64,000 nt of DNA, taken from the NCBI GenBank assembly GCA_900766245.1, contig CAAFUR010000011.1:100948-164947 (forward strand), written 5' to 3'. Source of the DNA: Veillonellaceae bacterium (lineage in GTDB: Bacteria; Bacillota; Negativicutes; Veillonellales; Veillonellaceae). The notes below the pieces were generated by a model that saw only the letters and a list, made by a program, of their open reading frames with translations, was not told the DNA's origin and did not search any database. Shown piece by piece: positions 22,649 through 32,275 of the stretch (its first letter is position 1; the number at the start of each line of letters is the position of its first letter). Both the position numbers and the translations under genes were made by a program.

Positions 22649-25303
22649 ATGTCCAAAAAAAGAGTATATGAAGTAGCAAAAGAACTAGGTGTAGAAAATA
22701 AAGTAGTGATTGATGCTTTAAAAAAGCACAATGTAGAAGTGAAAAGCCATATGAGTACAGTGGAGGATTCACAAGTATCTATGATTAAACAATCGTTAGC
22801 AGGTGGCGCTAAACAAGCACAAAGTGAAGCACCAAAAGCAACTCAACAAGCACCGCAAAAGAAAGTACACGAATACCGTCGCAATGAAGATGGCGAAAGA
22901 CGTGGACCTAAACAAGATAGAAATAATCGCAATGATCGTAACGATCGTGGAGACCGTAATGACCGTGGTGAAAAGCGTGACCGCCCATTCAATCGTGATG
23001 GTAAAAATAATGGTCAACGAGATCATCGCAATGACAGAAATGACCGTGGAGACAATCGTTCTAACCAACGAAATGGTCAAAACCGTGATGGTCGTCGTCC
23101 AGAAGGTCGCAATGATCAACGTCAAGACAATCGTAATGGTGGTAATCGTCCTAACAATGGTGGCAGATTCGACCGCAATAATGACCGTAATCATGATCGC
23201 AACAACAATCGTAGTAACGATCGTAATAATGATCGTCGCAATGATGGACCACGTCGTGAACGCCGCTTAGAGATTCCACAAGTGGATCCAGCTCTTACTG
23301 TGAAAACAGAAGGTCGTGATCGTCAAGCGAGCCGTGAAGTGGATCGTCAAAAAGAAAATCGTCGTTTTGAATCTGAACATCGCAATGAAAATCGTAGCGA
23401 GCGTCGCAATAAAAAAGATAAAAAAGGTAAAAAAGGCGAACGTACTCAATCCTTAGTATCTTCTGCGTTGCAAAAAAATAAAAATAAGGTTAAGCAACGT
23501 AATGAGCAACACATCAAACAAAAAGAAGAAGAACGCCGTAAGGCTGAAGCAGCGATTGCTACATCTATCGAACTGTCTGGGCCATTAACTGTTAAAGAAT
23601 TGGCTGAAAAAATGGGCCGTGAAGTATCTGAAATCATCAAAAAATTGATGATGTTAGGTGTTATGGCTACCATCAACCAAGAAATTGATGTGGAAACTGC
23701 TATGGTATTAGCAGAAGATTTCGGCGTGGAAGTGGTAGAAGTAGAACCTGAACAAGATCCTACAGAAATCATCGAAATCGAGGATAGCCCAGAAAGCTTA
23801 CAAGCTCGTCCACCAGTTGTTACCATCATGGGTCACGTTGACCATGGTAAAACATCTTTGTTGGACGTGATTCGTTCTACCAATGTAACAGCTTCTGAAG
23901 CAGGTGGTATTACGCAGCATATCGGTGCCTACCAAGTTCGCTATGAAGGTAATAAAATTACATTCCTTGATACACCAGGCCATGAAGCTTTCACAGCGAT
24001 GCGTTTGCGTGGTGCTCAATCCACGGATATCGCAGTCCTTGTGGTAGCTGCTGATGACGGTGTTATGCCACAAACCATCGAAGCTATCAACCATGCTAAA
24101 TCCGCAGAAGTGCCAATTATCGTAGCTATCAATAAAATGGATAAACCAGGTGCGAACCCTGACCATGTAAAACAACAACTGTCTGAACACGGTTTGCTAC
24201 CAGAAGAATGGGGCGGTGATACCATCATGGTTCCTGTATCTGCTAAACAACGTCAAGGTATTGAAGACCTATTGGAAACTATCTTGTTGGTAGCAGAAGT
24301 ACAAGAATTGAAGGCGAACCCTAACCGTAAGGCACAAGGTATCGTTATCGAAGCCCAATTGGATAAAGGCCGTGGTCCTGTATGTACAGTGTTGGTACAA
24401 AAAGGTTCCTTACGTGTAGGGGAAACGATCCTTGCCGGTGTAGCCTACGGTAAAGTACGTGCTATGACGAATGAACGTGGAGAAAAAGTAAAAGTAGCTC
24501 GTCCATCTATGCCTGTGGAAATCTTAGGTTTATCTGATGTGCCACAAGCTGGTGAAGTGATATTCGCTGTAGATGACAACGAAGCTCGTTCCATTGCAGA
24601 AAAACGTATTGAAAAACAACGCATTACTGAAATGAATGCGAAAACAAAAGTCACTCTTGATGATTTGTTCAACCAAATGCAACAAGGGGAATTGAAAGAC
24701 TTAAATATTATTATCAAAGGTGACGTACAAGGTTCTGTAGAAGCATTACGTCAATCCTTAGAGGGCATTAAAAACCCAGAAGTACGCATCAACATTATCC
24801 ACAGTGCAGTAGGTGCCATCAACGAATCTGATGTGATGTTAGCCTCTGCATCAGGTGCGATTATTATCGGTTTTAACGTGCGTCCAGATGCGAATGTACG
24901 TAAAGAAGCAGAAAAAGAAAGTGTTGACCTTCGTACATACCGTGTCATCTACGATGCGATCAATGAAATTGAAGCTGCTATGCGTGGTATGTTAACTCCT
25001 CAATTTAAAGAAGTGATCTTAGGCCGTGCAGAAGTTCGTCAAGTAATTTCTACGCCGAAAGCTATCGTAGCTGGTTCCTATGTAACAGAAGGTAAAATCA
25101 CAAATAACTCTGAAATTCGCTTAATCCGTGATGGTATCGTTATCCATGAAGGTCATATCGATTCCTTGCGCCGTTTCAAAGATGAAGTGAAAGAAGTAGC
25201 TACCAGCTTTGAATGTGGTATTTCCTTAGAACGTTACCGTGATGTTAAAGAAGGCGACGTTATCGAAGCGTACAAAATGGAAGAAATTGCCCCAGAAGTA
25301 TAG
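22649..25303 (+). CDS. infB: Translation initiation factor IF-2
   Basis: An 884-aa GTPase that brings initiator tRNA to the 30S subunit. The start (YEVAKELGVENKVVIDALKKHNVEVKSHMS) is the IF2-N module. Residues about 75-215 are a low-complexity tract of Arg, Asn and Asp (RNDRNDRGDRNDRG and similar) that is almost certainly disordered and positively charged. A second IF2-N domain and the G domain follow, with GHVDHGKTSLLD near residue 395, DTPGHEAFTAMR and NKMDKP, then domains II-IV. Length is typical of long-form IF-2. Confidence 0.97.
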   Translation: MSKKRVYEVAKELGVENKVVIDALKKHNVEVKSHMSTVEDSQVSMIKQSLAGGAKQAQSEAPKATQQAPQKKVHEYRRNEDGERRGPKQDRNNRNDRNDRGDRNDRGEKRDRPFNRDGKNNGQRDHRNDRNDRGDNRSNQRNGQNRDGRRPEGRNDQRQDNRNGGNRPNNGGRFDRNNDRNHDRNNNRSNDRNNDRRNDGPRRERRLEIPQVDPALTVKTEGRDRQASREVDRQKENRRFESEHRNENRSERRNKKDKKGKKGERTQSLVSSALQKNKNKVKQRNEQHIKQKEEERRKAEAAIATSIELSGPLTVKELAEKMGREVSEIIKKLMMLGVMATINQEIDVETAMVLAEDFGVEVVEVEPEQDPTEIIEIEDSPESLQARPPVVTIMGHVDHGKTSLLDVIRSTNVTASEAGGITQHIGAYQVRYEGNKITFLDTPGHEAFTAMRLRGAQSTDIAVLVVAADDGVMPQTIEAINHAKSAEVPIIVAINKMDKPGANPDHVKQQLSEHGLLPEEWGGDTIMVPVSAKQRQGIEDLLETILLVAEVQELKANPNRKAQGIVIEAQLDKGRGPVCTVLVQKGSLRVGETILAGVAYGKVRAMTNERGEKVKVARPSMPVEILGLSDVPQAGEVIFAVDDNEARSIAEKRIEKQRITEMNAKTKVTLDDLFNQMQQGELKDLNIIIKGDVQGSVEALRQSLEGIKNPEVRINIIHSAVGAINESDVMLASASGAIIIGFNVRPDANVRKEAEKESVDLRTYRVIYDAINEIEAAMRGMLTPQFKEVILGRAEVRQVISTPKAIVAGSYVTEGKITNNSEIRLIRDGIVIHEGHIDSLRRFKDEVKEVATSFECGISLERYRDVKEGDVIEAYKMEEIAPEV

Positions 25304-25312
25304 GAGGTATCC

Positions 25313-25675
25313 ATGAGTGAAGTTCGTGTACGAAAATTACAAGAGTTTATTAAACAAGAAGCAAGTCAAATCTTATTGCGCGGGTTGAAAGACCCTCGCA
25401 TCGGATTTGTCACTGTTACCGATGTACGTGTTACTGGTGATTTGCGAGAAGCTACGATTTATGTAAGCTTATTCGGTAGTGAAGCGGAGAAACAGCAGTC
25501 TTTAGAGACTTTGCGTAGAAGTGCTGGCTATTTCCGTTCTGAACTAGGAAAGGTGCTCCAATTGCGCCACATTCCTAGTATTGCCTTTGATGCAGATACA
25601 TCCTTAGATTACAGCATGCACATCGAAGGCTTATTAAATTCTATTAAAGAAGAGGAAAATAATGGCGAAAATTAG
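25313..25675 (+). CDS. rbfA: Ribosome-binding factor A
   Basis: A 120-aa single KH-domain protein that assists 16S rRNA 5'-end maturation and cold adaptation. The family start VRVRKLQEFIKQEASQIL, the DPRIGFVTVTDVRVTGDLREATIYVS core and LRHIPSIAFDADTSLDY are present. An AGGAGG site precedes the ATG. It overlaps nrnA by 14 bases. Confidence 0.95.
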   Translation: MSEVRVRKLQEFIKQEASQILLRGLKDPRIGFVTVTDVRVTGDLREATIYVSLFGSEAEKQQSLETLRRSAGYFRSELGKVLQLRHIPSIAFDADTSLDYSMHIEGLLNSIKEEENNGEN

Positions 25676-26603
25676 TATTGATCAACTAAAAACATCGATT
25701 GATACAGCCCATTCTATTCTTCTTACCGTTCATGTTAGTCCTGATGGAGATGCTATTGGTTCCATGCTCGCTATGTATGAAGCCTTGGTAGCCCAAGGGA
25801 AAGCAGTTCGCATGGTAGTAGATGATGTGATTCCTGAAAAGTTTTCTTTTCTTCCTCTATGCTCTAAGATTGAGCCTATTGAAAGTTTAGAAACCGGTTA
25901 TACATCGGATATGCTACTTATTTTGGACGCTAGCACATTTGAACGAATTGGAGAAGTAGGTGTACGAGTGAGTGCACCTACTTTTAATATAGACCATCAT
26001 ATTTCTAATACAGAATTTGCAGACGGCTTATATTTACGTCCTGATTTTTCTTCTACTGGAGAAACCGTGGCGTACCTATGTAAGATATGGAATTGGGAAA
26101 TCACTCAATCGATGGGACAAGCTTTGTACATGGCTATGGCTACAGATACAGGGTTCTTTAAATTCTCTAATACAACAGCACATACGATGGAGATGTCAGG
26201 TCTATGTTTACAAGCGGGAGCAGAGCCACATGTGATTTCTGAAGCCATAGAAATGGTGGAACCAGGTCGCATCGAGGTGATGAAAGAAGTGTTAGACAAT
26301 GTAGCTTTTCATCATGATGGGCAAGTGGTATCTATGTCGTTAACATTGCCTTTGATGGAACGCATTGGGGATGATACCGATGGGTTTGTGGACATGATTC
26401 GAAATATCAAGGGTGTGGACGTGGCCATCGTGTTGAAATCTAAAACGGAAACCTTGACACGTGCCAGCATTCGTTCCAAAGTGCGAGATGCGAATCAAAT
26501 TGCTAGTTACTTTGGCGGCGGTGGTCATATTCGAGCAGCCGGTTGCTCCATCGAAAGTCCTATCCACGAAGCATTGGAACAAATCTTAGCGGTGATTGAT
26601 TAA
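25662..26603 (+). CDS. nrnA: DHH-family oligoribonuclease / pAp phosphatase NrnA
   Basis: A 313-aa phosphoesterase that degrades 2-5-nt RNAs and, in Bacillus, also pAp. The DHH motifs are visible: HVSPDGDAIGS (motif I), LLILDAS, FNIDHHISN (the DHH box, about residues 108-116), and the DHHA1 GGGGHIRAAG near the C-terminus. Position between rbfA and truB is the usual one in Firmicutes. Its stop overlaps the truB start. Confidence 0.93.
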   Translation: MAKISIDQLKTSIDTAHSILLTVHVSPDGDAIGSMLAMYEALVAQGKAVRMVVDDVIPEKFSFLPLCSKIEPIESLETGYTSDMLLILDASTFERIGEVGVRVSAPTFNIDHHISNTEFADGLYLRPDFSSTGETVAYLCKIWNWEITQSMGQALYMAMATDTGFFKFSNTTAHTMEMSGLCLQAGAEPHVISEAIEMVEPGRIEVMKEVLDNVAFHHDGQVVSMSLTLPLMERIGDDTDGFVDMIRNIKGVDVAIVLKSKTETLTRASIRSKVRDANQIASYFGGGGHIRAAGCSIESPIHEALEQILAVID

Positions 26604-27502
26604 TGGATGGAGTTATTTCTTTAATTAAGCCACCAGGTATTACGAGCCATGACGCCATCGGCATTTGTCGACGCATTCTGAAAGAACGACGTATCGGTCA
26701 CAGTGGGACCTTAGATCCATTGGCGTACGGAGTGTTGCCTATCTTTGTAGGAAAAGCGACGAGAGCCATTGAGTATACGGAATCCATTGGTAAAACTTAT
26801 GTAGCAGAATGTAAATTTGGTGTTGAAACAGATACAGAAGATAGCACAGGCAATGTGCTACGGACTATGGATATTTCTGAGCCTCCTAGTTGGGTCGAAC
26901 TAGAACAAGCAGTGCAGTCCTTCCAAGGTTCGATTGAACAACGACCGTCAAAGTATTCTGCCATCAAAATCAATGGGCAACGCGCTTATGATTTAGCCCG
27001 TGCAGGGGTGGAATTTGAATTACCAGCTCGTTTGATTCAGATCTACGACATTGAGTTACTCGCCTATGCATTTCCATTCTTTACCATTCGTGTACGGTGT
27101 TCTGCGGGCACCTATGTGCGTGCCTTGTTACGGGATATATGCCAGCAACTTGGGATGTGTGGCATGATGACACAATTATGTCGCACAGAAGTGGGGCTTT
27201 GTCAGATCGAGCACTCAGTGACCATCTCAGAACTAGAGACACTAGGAGAACAAGCGGTGAAACCAGTGGATACCCTGTTGGATCATTTGCCAGCAGTGTA
27301 TATCAACGATATCAATCGCACTCGATTAGTACAGGGCAAACAAGTACCAGTCCATACAGTGAAACCACATGGAACTTTCTGTGTGTTACCAGAGGGGATC
27401 CCAGTAGATACATTAGTAAGAGCCTATGATGCAAATGGGTTTATGAGTATCTTGCGACGCTTGGATAACACATTGAAAGTGGAGAAAAATATATACATAT
27501 AG
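26603..27502 (+). CDS. truB: tRNA pseudouridine-55 synthase TruB
   Basis: A 299-aa enzyme that makes pseudouridine 55 in the T-loop of tRNAs. The start DGVISLIKPPGITSHD and catalytic GHSGTLDPLAYGVLP (Asp near residue 38) are diagnostic; RPSKYSAIKINGQRAYDLAR and RCSAGTYVRAL follow. ATG overlaps the nrnA stop (TAATG). Last gene of the operon, followed by a terminator. Confidence 0.95.
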   Translation: MDGVISLIKPPGITSHDAIGICRRILKERRIGHSGTLDPLAYGVLPIFVGKATRAIEYTESIGKTYVAECKFGVETDTEDSTGNVLRTMDISEPPSWVELEQAVQSFQGSIEQRPSKYSAIKINGQRAYDLARAGVEFELPARLIQIYDIELLAYAFPFFTIRVRCSAGTYVRALLRDICQQLGMCGMMTQLCRTEVGLCQIEHSVTISELETLGEQAVKPVDTLLDHLPAVYINDINRTRLVQGKQVPVHTVKPHGTFCVLPEGIPVDTLVRAYDANGFMSILRRLDNTLKVEKNIYI

Positions 27503-27515
27503 CATATGATTAAAA

Positions 27516-27553
27516 AATGGTCAGGAACCTTAAGGGAGCCTGGCCATTTTCTT
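27516..27553 (+). terminator. Terminator of the rimP-truB operon
   Basis: AAATGGTCAGG (27516-27526) pairs with CCTGGCCATTT (27539-27549) with one G-T pair, followed by TTTC. Confidence 0.8.
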
Positions 27554-27693
27554 GTGTATGCTATTTGATTACAAAACGTCTTATATCTTGGGTATCTTAG
27601 TGAATAGGAGATTCCTGATAGATCGGTATGTAGAGATATTGTATTTCTTTCAGAGAAATACATGTATACACTTTCTATAGTCTACGGTTGTGT

Positions 27694-27699
27694 TATAAT
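27694..27699 (+). promoter_or_regulatory. Possible -10 of the ribF promoter
   Basis: TATAAT, 55 bases before the ribF start; the -35 region (TTTCTA near 27672) is weak. No FMN riboswitch consensus was recognised in the 250-base gap. Confidence 0.4.
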
Positions 27700-27754
27700 A
27701 AAGAGTACACTGAAATAAAAGTTCTATTTCACATTTCAAAAGATAAGGATTAGT

Positions 27755-28696
27755 ATGAATATTTTATATACGATATCAGAGTTAGATACGATACAGGAAC
27801 CCATAGTATATGGAATGGGAACCTTTGATGGACTGCACTTAGGTCATCAATCGATTATTAAGGAGGTCTGTGACAGCGCAAAAGCTTGTCATGGAGTTTC
27901 TGTGATTGTTACCTTCGATGCACATCCATTTACTATATTACAACCGAAACAAATTCCACCTCGTTTGTTACAACGAGAAGAACGGTATGATATGTTAAAG
28001 ACTATGGGTGTTGATTATGTGCTGGAACTTCCCATGACTCAAGAATTAGTTGCTCAGTCAGGGGAAGATTTTATTCATGGTTTATGTGCTCATCGTGATG
28101 TACAGAAAATAGTAGTCGGTGCAAATTTTAATTTTGGATATAAGGGCTTGGGAAATTCAAAGATGATTCGAGAATTATATCCATCTATTGAAGTCCATGA
28201 TCAAGAATTGGTACGCTATGATTGGATTGATGCGCCTATATCTAGTACTGCTATACGCAGTAGCATTTTACGTGGTGATATTGAACTGGCAAATCAAATG
28301 CTAGGTCGCCCGTATCGGTTTACAGGTACTGTAGTAAAAGGAGATCAACGAGGTCGTACTTTGGGATTCCCTACGCTAAACTTTCATTTTCCAGATACTA
28401 TGGCAGCGCCTGCTGATGGTGTGTATGTAAACCAAGTATACATCGGAGGAAAATGGTACGGAGCAGTGGGGAATATGGGAGATAATCCAACTTTTACCAA
28501 TCAATACCATCGTTTTGAAACTCATTTATTTGATTTTTCTGATGATGTATACGGAGAAGTGGCTACGGTAGAATTTCTTGCTTTTATCCGAGGAGAAGTT
28601 AAGTTTGATTCTCTGCAAGCCCTTATCGATCAAATGGAAGATGATAAGACCTTTGCATTAGAGCATTTACATAGTACCATCTATAAAAAATTCTAA
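27755..28696 (+). CDS. ribF: Bifunctional riboflavin kinase / FAD synthetase
   Basis: A 313-aa enzyme that phosphorylates riboflavin to FMN and adenylates FMN to FAD. The N-terminal nucleotidyltransferase domain has MGTFDGLHLGHQSII (residues 22-36) and SSTAIRSSILRG; the C-terminal kinase domain has VVKGDQRGRTLGFPTLNF. Length is standard. It heads a group with the aroQ-aroK fusion, recD2 and comF with very short spacings. Confidence 0.95.
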   Translation: MNILYTISELDTIQEPIVYGMGTFDGLHLGHQSIIKEVCDSAKACHGVSVIVTFDAHPFTILQPKQIPPRLLQREERYDMLKTMGVDYVLELPMTQELVAQSGEDFIHGLCAHRDVQKIVVGANFNFGYKGLGNSKMIRELYPSIEVHDQELVRYDWIDAPISSTAIRSSILRGDIELANQMLGRPYRFTGTVVKGDQRGRTLGFPTLNFHFPDTMAAPADGVYVNQVYIGGKWYGAVGNMGDNPTFTNQYHRFETHLFDFSDDVYGEVATVEFLAFIRGEVKFDSLQALIDQMEDDKTFALEHLHSTIYKKF

Positions 28697-28707
28697 GGAG
28701 TATGTTC

Positions 28708-29475
28708 ATGAAATTACAAGAAAGTCGCAAAAAAATTGATGCTATTAATAAAGAGTTAATTCGATTGTTTGAGGAACGTTTGAGCATCGTCGTAGATATT
28801 GCTAAGTATAAAGAAGAGCATCAGATGAAAATTCATGATGTACAGAGAGAACAGGAAATTCTTGAATCCGCTGTACAAGCATTGGAAAATCCTGAGTTAG
28901 CAGATTATGCAAAAGAATTTATGAATGAGGTAATTCGTATTTCTAAAGATTATGAAAAGAACCATATTCATCAACATATTTTCTTAATTGGTATGCCAGG
29001 AGCGGGTAAAACAACCATAGGTAAAGCCTTAGCGCAAGCATTGGGATTAGAGTTTTTTGATGTGGATACAGAAATTCAAGAGCGTACTGGAAAATCTATC
29101 CAAAATATTATTATTCATGATGGAGAAGATGAATTCCATCAATTAGAACTTAACGTCATTCAAGATTTGGTGAGCAAAAAAAATGCCAGTGTCATTGCTA
29201 CAGGCGGTGGTACGGTATTGTGTGATGCCACGGCTGAATTGATGCGTGAATCTGGTTATGTGGTATTGATTCAACGTGATGTAAAACAAATTCTTGATGA
29301 TTTAGATATGGAAATTCGTCCATTATTGAAAGAAAGTATTGAATATATTTTCCGCTTATATGAAGAACGTCAACCGATTTATGAACGTGTGAGTCATATT
29401 AAAATTGAAAACATCAGCAATGTAGCAGATGTGGTGCAAGCTGTCATTTCTGCTTTACCTAATGCATCCCTATGA
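28708..29475 (+). CDS. Chorismate mutase - shikimate kinase fusion
   Basis: A 255-aa two-domain protein. Residues 1-88 are an AroQ-type chorismate mutase helix bundle (RKKIDAINKELIRLFEERL, then KEEHQMKIHDVQREQEIL). Residues 93-255 are a shikimate kinase with Walker A GMPGAGKTTIG, the substrate strand FFDVDTEIQERTGKSI, the ATGGGTVL loop and the RPLL lid. The two enzymes act on either side of chorismate in aromatic amino-acid synthesis. The ATG at 28708 has AAGGAG seven bases upstream; an ATG at 28702 would be too close. recD2 overlaps by 4 bases. Confidence 0.88.
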   Translation: MKLQESRKKIDAINKELIRLFEERLSIVVDIAKYKEEHQMKIHDVQREQEILESAVQALENPELADYAKEFMNEVIRISKDYEKNHIHQHIFLIGMPGAGKTTIGKALAQALGLEFFDVDTEIQERTGKSIQNIIIHDGEDEFHQLELNVIQDLVSKKNASVIATGGGTVLCDATAELMRESGYVVLIQRDVKQILDDLDMEIRPLLKESIEYIFRLYEERQPIYERVSHIKIENISNVADVVQAVISALPNASL

Positions 29476-31619
29476 TCACACTATTAGGAACGGTTTACCG
29501 TGTCATCTATAAGTCTCCTCAAGAGAATTATTGCGTATTTGTATTACGGGATTACCAAGAAGATACTCATACTTGTGCAGGTAATATAGCGCCTCCTAAG
29601 GTAGGGGAAGAGGTAGAAGTTAAAGGAAAAGTTGTAATCCATAAAAAATATGGCAAGCAGATTTCCGTCCAAAGCATACAACGTGTGATGCCAGATACCT
29701 TGGCGGGAGCCAGACGATATTTAGAAAGCTTGGGAGTGAAAGGCTTAGGGCCTAAATCATTAGAAAAACTGTTGGATTATTTTGGAATTTCGATTCTAGA
29801 GATTCTAAAAAAAGAGAATCCTATGGAGCTATTAGAAGTTCCTAATGTAGCGCTTAAAACAAAGCAAGAACTGTACAAAGTATTGCTTGGAGAAGGGGTT
29901 CTCCAGGAAATTAATGACTTTTTTGCTAAGTACAATATGAGTAATCGTTGGAGCCGTCAACTCTATGAAATATACGGAGCAAAAACGATTGAAATGTTGC
30001 AGGATAATCCATACTATTTGTTGACTGTAGATACCAATTTACCATTTCATGTAGTGGACCATTTTGCAGAGGAGCTAGGATTTCCCTTTGATAATCCAAA
30101 GCGCATCGATGCAGGTATCCGATTTACCATGGAACAGATAGGATCTTCTGGACATTCTTGCATGCCCATAGAGGAATTGATGGTGCAGTTGTCGAATCTA
30201 TTAGGTGATGATTATATTGATGCGACCGTAGAACGTTTAGAATCTTTAATTGAAACAAAACGATATGTACAAGTAGATCACGATGATGTACTGTATATTT
30301 ACCACCCTACGGTCTATCGAGCAGAAGTAGACAGTGTAGATTTCACAGAAGCTTTCCTAGATAATGCTGTACTACCTTTATTGGACGGTGACGATTTCTG
30401 TAACAGTTATGAAATCAAACACTCCATGGAATTAGGTGAAGAGCAAAAGAAAGCTATACATATGGCGCTTAGTCATCGATTCTCTATTATCACTGGAGGT
30501 CCAGGTACAGGAAAGACCACTATTATCAAAGCCTTAGTAGAAGGGTTCCAGCAAGGTAATTTAAAACGTATCGTTCTCTGTGCACCTACGGGGCGTGCCA
30601 CAAAACGATTGTCGGAAGCGACGGGGATGGAGGCTTTCACTATCCATCGTTTGTTAGAACCAGAGTTAGAAAATAATACGTATATCTTTGCTCGTAACCA
30701 GGATGAACCATTAGAAGTAGATGTAGTTATCGTAGATGAATCATCTATGCTTAATTTGGAGCTTTACTATGCGCTGATACAGGCGATTCCACCTAGCGCC
30801 TATGTAGTGCTTGTAGGGGATGTGGACCAATTGCCGCCTATTGGTGCAGGTTTTATTCTACGAGATATGTTGAGTAGTTCTGTAATACCTTATCAAGGGT
30901 TAACGCAAATTTATCGTCAGCAAGAGGGGAATCGCATCATCGATAATGCGTACGCCATCAATCATGGTGAGATGCCTGATTTGTCCAGTTGTGATGAATT
31001 TCAATTTGAAAGTACTCATGATGTGGAAAGTGTCCTATTAGCGGTTACTAAGCATTATCGAGAGGAATTACAGTACGTAGAGTCTGACCTAGATATTCAA
31101 ATCGTTTGTCCTATGCGTAAAGGTCCTATAGGCAGTGTAGCGATTTCTAACTATTTGCAAGAGGAGTTGAATCCAAAACGAAGTGGTCAAGAAGAGCTGA
31201 AAGTAGATGGAAGAGTGTATCGCGTCGGTGATAAAATTATTCAAATGGAGAATAACTACGACCAAGATGTATATAATGGAGAAATTGGCGTTATTACGGA
31301 TATCCTTGGGAAACAAGTGCATGTGAAGTTTCCAGATAAATCGATGACGCTTGACGAAGAAGAGATGATGACGATGGCGCTCGCCTATGCCATTACGGTT
31401 CATAAAGCACAGGGCAGTGAATACGAACGCATTATTCTACCATTTATTTCTGCCTATAATGTGATGTTACAGCGGAATCTACTCTATACAGCGATTACAC
31501 GCGCTAAGGATAAGGTGTTACTCATTGGTAGCGAAACAGCTGTAGATACAGCGGTGAATCGAGTAGATACAAATTTTCGATATACATTATTTAAGGAACG
31601 CTTAGAGGGGGCGATCTAA
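29472..31619 (+). CDS. recD2: RecD2-type ATP-dependent DNA helicase
   Basis: A 715-aa superfamily 1B 5'-3' helicase. The N-terminal OB-like and helix-hairpin-helix region (LESLGVKGLGPKSLEKLLDYFG) precedes the helicase core: Walker A GGPGTGKTTIIKA near residue 342, Walker B VIVDESSMLN, motif III VLVGDVDQLPPIGAG, and the C-terminal TVHKAQGSEY and LLYTAITRAK motifs. Firmicutes use RecD2 outside RecBCD in DNA repair and replication-fork maintenance. Overlaps its neighbours on both sides by a few bases. Confidence 0.95.
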   Translation: MITLLGTVYRVIYKSPQENYCVFVLRDYQEDTHTCAGNIAPPKVGEEVEVKGKVVIHKKYGKQISVQSIQRVMPDTLAGARRYLESLGVKGLGPKSLEKLLDYFGISILEILKKENPMELLEVPNVALKTKQELYKVLLGEGVLQEINDFFAKYNMSNRWSRQLYEIYGAKTIEMLQDNPYYLLTVDTNLPFHVVDHFAEELGFPFDNPKRIDAGIRFTMEQIGSSGHSCMPIEELMVQLSNLLGDDYIDATVERLESLIETKRYVQVDHDDVLYIYHPTVYRAEVDSVDFTEAFLDNAVLPLLDGDDFCNSYEIKHSMELGEEQKKAIHMALSHRFSIITGGPGTGKTTIIKALVEGFQQGNLKRIVLCAPTGRATKRLSEATGMEAFTIHRLLEPELENNTYIFARNQDEPLEVDVVIVDESSMLNLELYYALIQAIPPSAYVVLVGDVDQLPPIGAGFILRDMLSSSVIPYQGLTQIYRQQEGNRIIDNAYAINHGEMPDLSSCDEFQFESTHDVESVLLAVTKHYREELQYVESDLDIQIVCPMRKGPIGSVAISNYLQEELNPKRSGQEELKVDGRVYRVGDKIIQMENNYDQDVYNGEIGVITDILGKQVHVKFPDKSMTLDEEEMMTMALAYAITVHKAQGSEYERIILPFISAYNVMLQRNLLYTAITRAKDKVLLIGSETAVDTAVNRVDTNFRYTLFKERLEGAI

Positions 31620-32272
31620 TGAGATTGTGGGATTTATTGTGTCCACCTACATGCATTCATTGTGGTAAAGATGTATATTCACAAGGTGAGTGGTGTGATG
31701 ATTGTTTGCAAACAGTTATGCATGAACGTTGTATAATAGGACCAAAATATTCTTCTTTAGAATGTATATATATTCTAGCAGATTATGTAGGTGGCATTAA
31801 AACCATGCTACATGATATAAAATTTAATGTAAAAAAGGAGCGAGCTCTAGGAGCCGCTCCTTTTTTACAACGTTTTACAGTTACTTGTTTGAATATGAAA
31901 TATGTACCAACTATTGTTGTGCCCATTCCCATTAGTGAAAGCAAACGGAAGCAAAGGGGGTATAATCAAGTGGATGTGCTATTCAAAGATTGGGTTATGC
32001 AACAAGGTTGGAAATGGGTGGACCTATTAGTGAAACTAGATGGTTCCAAACCCATGTGGACATTGACAAAGGAAGAGCGACGAAAAAATATGAAAGGTCA
32101 TTTCCTAGTTCGCCCTACTATGCTGGATGCCTATGTAGACAAAGAAATCAGTATATTACTAGTGGATGATATCTATACAACAGGGGCCACCTTGCTTGAA
32201 GCGGCAGAGACAATCCATGCTATCTTACCGAGGGCAAAGATAAAGGCTCTCACTTTAGCAAGTGGAGCCTAA
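31619..32272 (+). CDS. comF: ComF-family phosphoribosyltransferase-like protein
   Basis: A 217-aa protein: N-terminal zinc finger with Cys pairs (CPPTCIHCG, WCDDC), then a phosphoribosyltransferase fold ending in the PRPP loop ILLVDDIYTTGATL (about residues 178-191). The VVPIPISESKRKQRGYNQ strand is a family signature. ComFC relatives help DNA uptake in naturally competent bacteria. TAATG overlap with recD2 places it at the end of this operon; its stop is 3 bases from the convergent HD-GYP gene. Confidence 0.9.
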   Translation: MRLWDLLCPPTCIHCGKDVYSQGEWCDDCLQTVMHERCIIGPKYSSLECIYILADYVGGIKTMLHDIKFNVKKERALGAAPFLQRFTVTCLNMKYVPTIVVPIPISESKRKQRGYNQVDVLFKDWVMQQGWKWVDLLVKLDGSKPMWTLTKEERRKNMKGHFLVRPTMLDAYVDKEISILLVDDIYTTGATLLEAAETIHAILPRAKIKALTLASGA

Positions 32273-32275
32273 TGA

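Noticed and set aside
22884..23270. Short repeated DNA units suggestive of a CRISPR array
   Set aside because: The repeats are codon-level, irregular and in frame inside infB; there are no equal-length spacers and no cas genes.
22796..23449. Long hydrophobic ORFs antisense to, and out of frame with, the low-complexity part of infB
   Set aside because: Repeats of Arg, Asn and Asp codons give Ile/Val/Thr/Met-rich shadow frames. They lack ribosome sites and are explained by composition.
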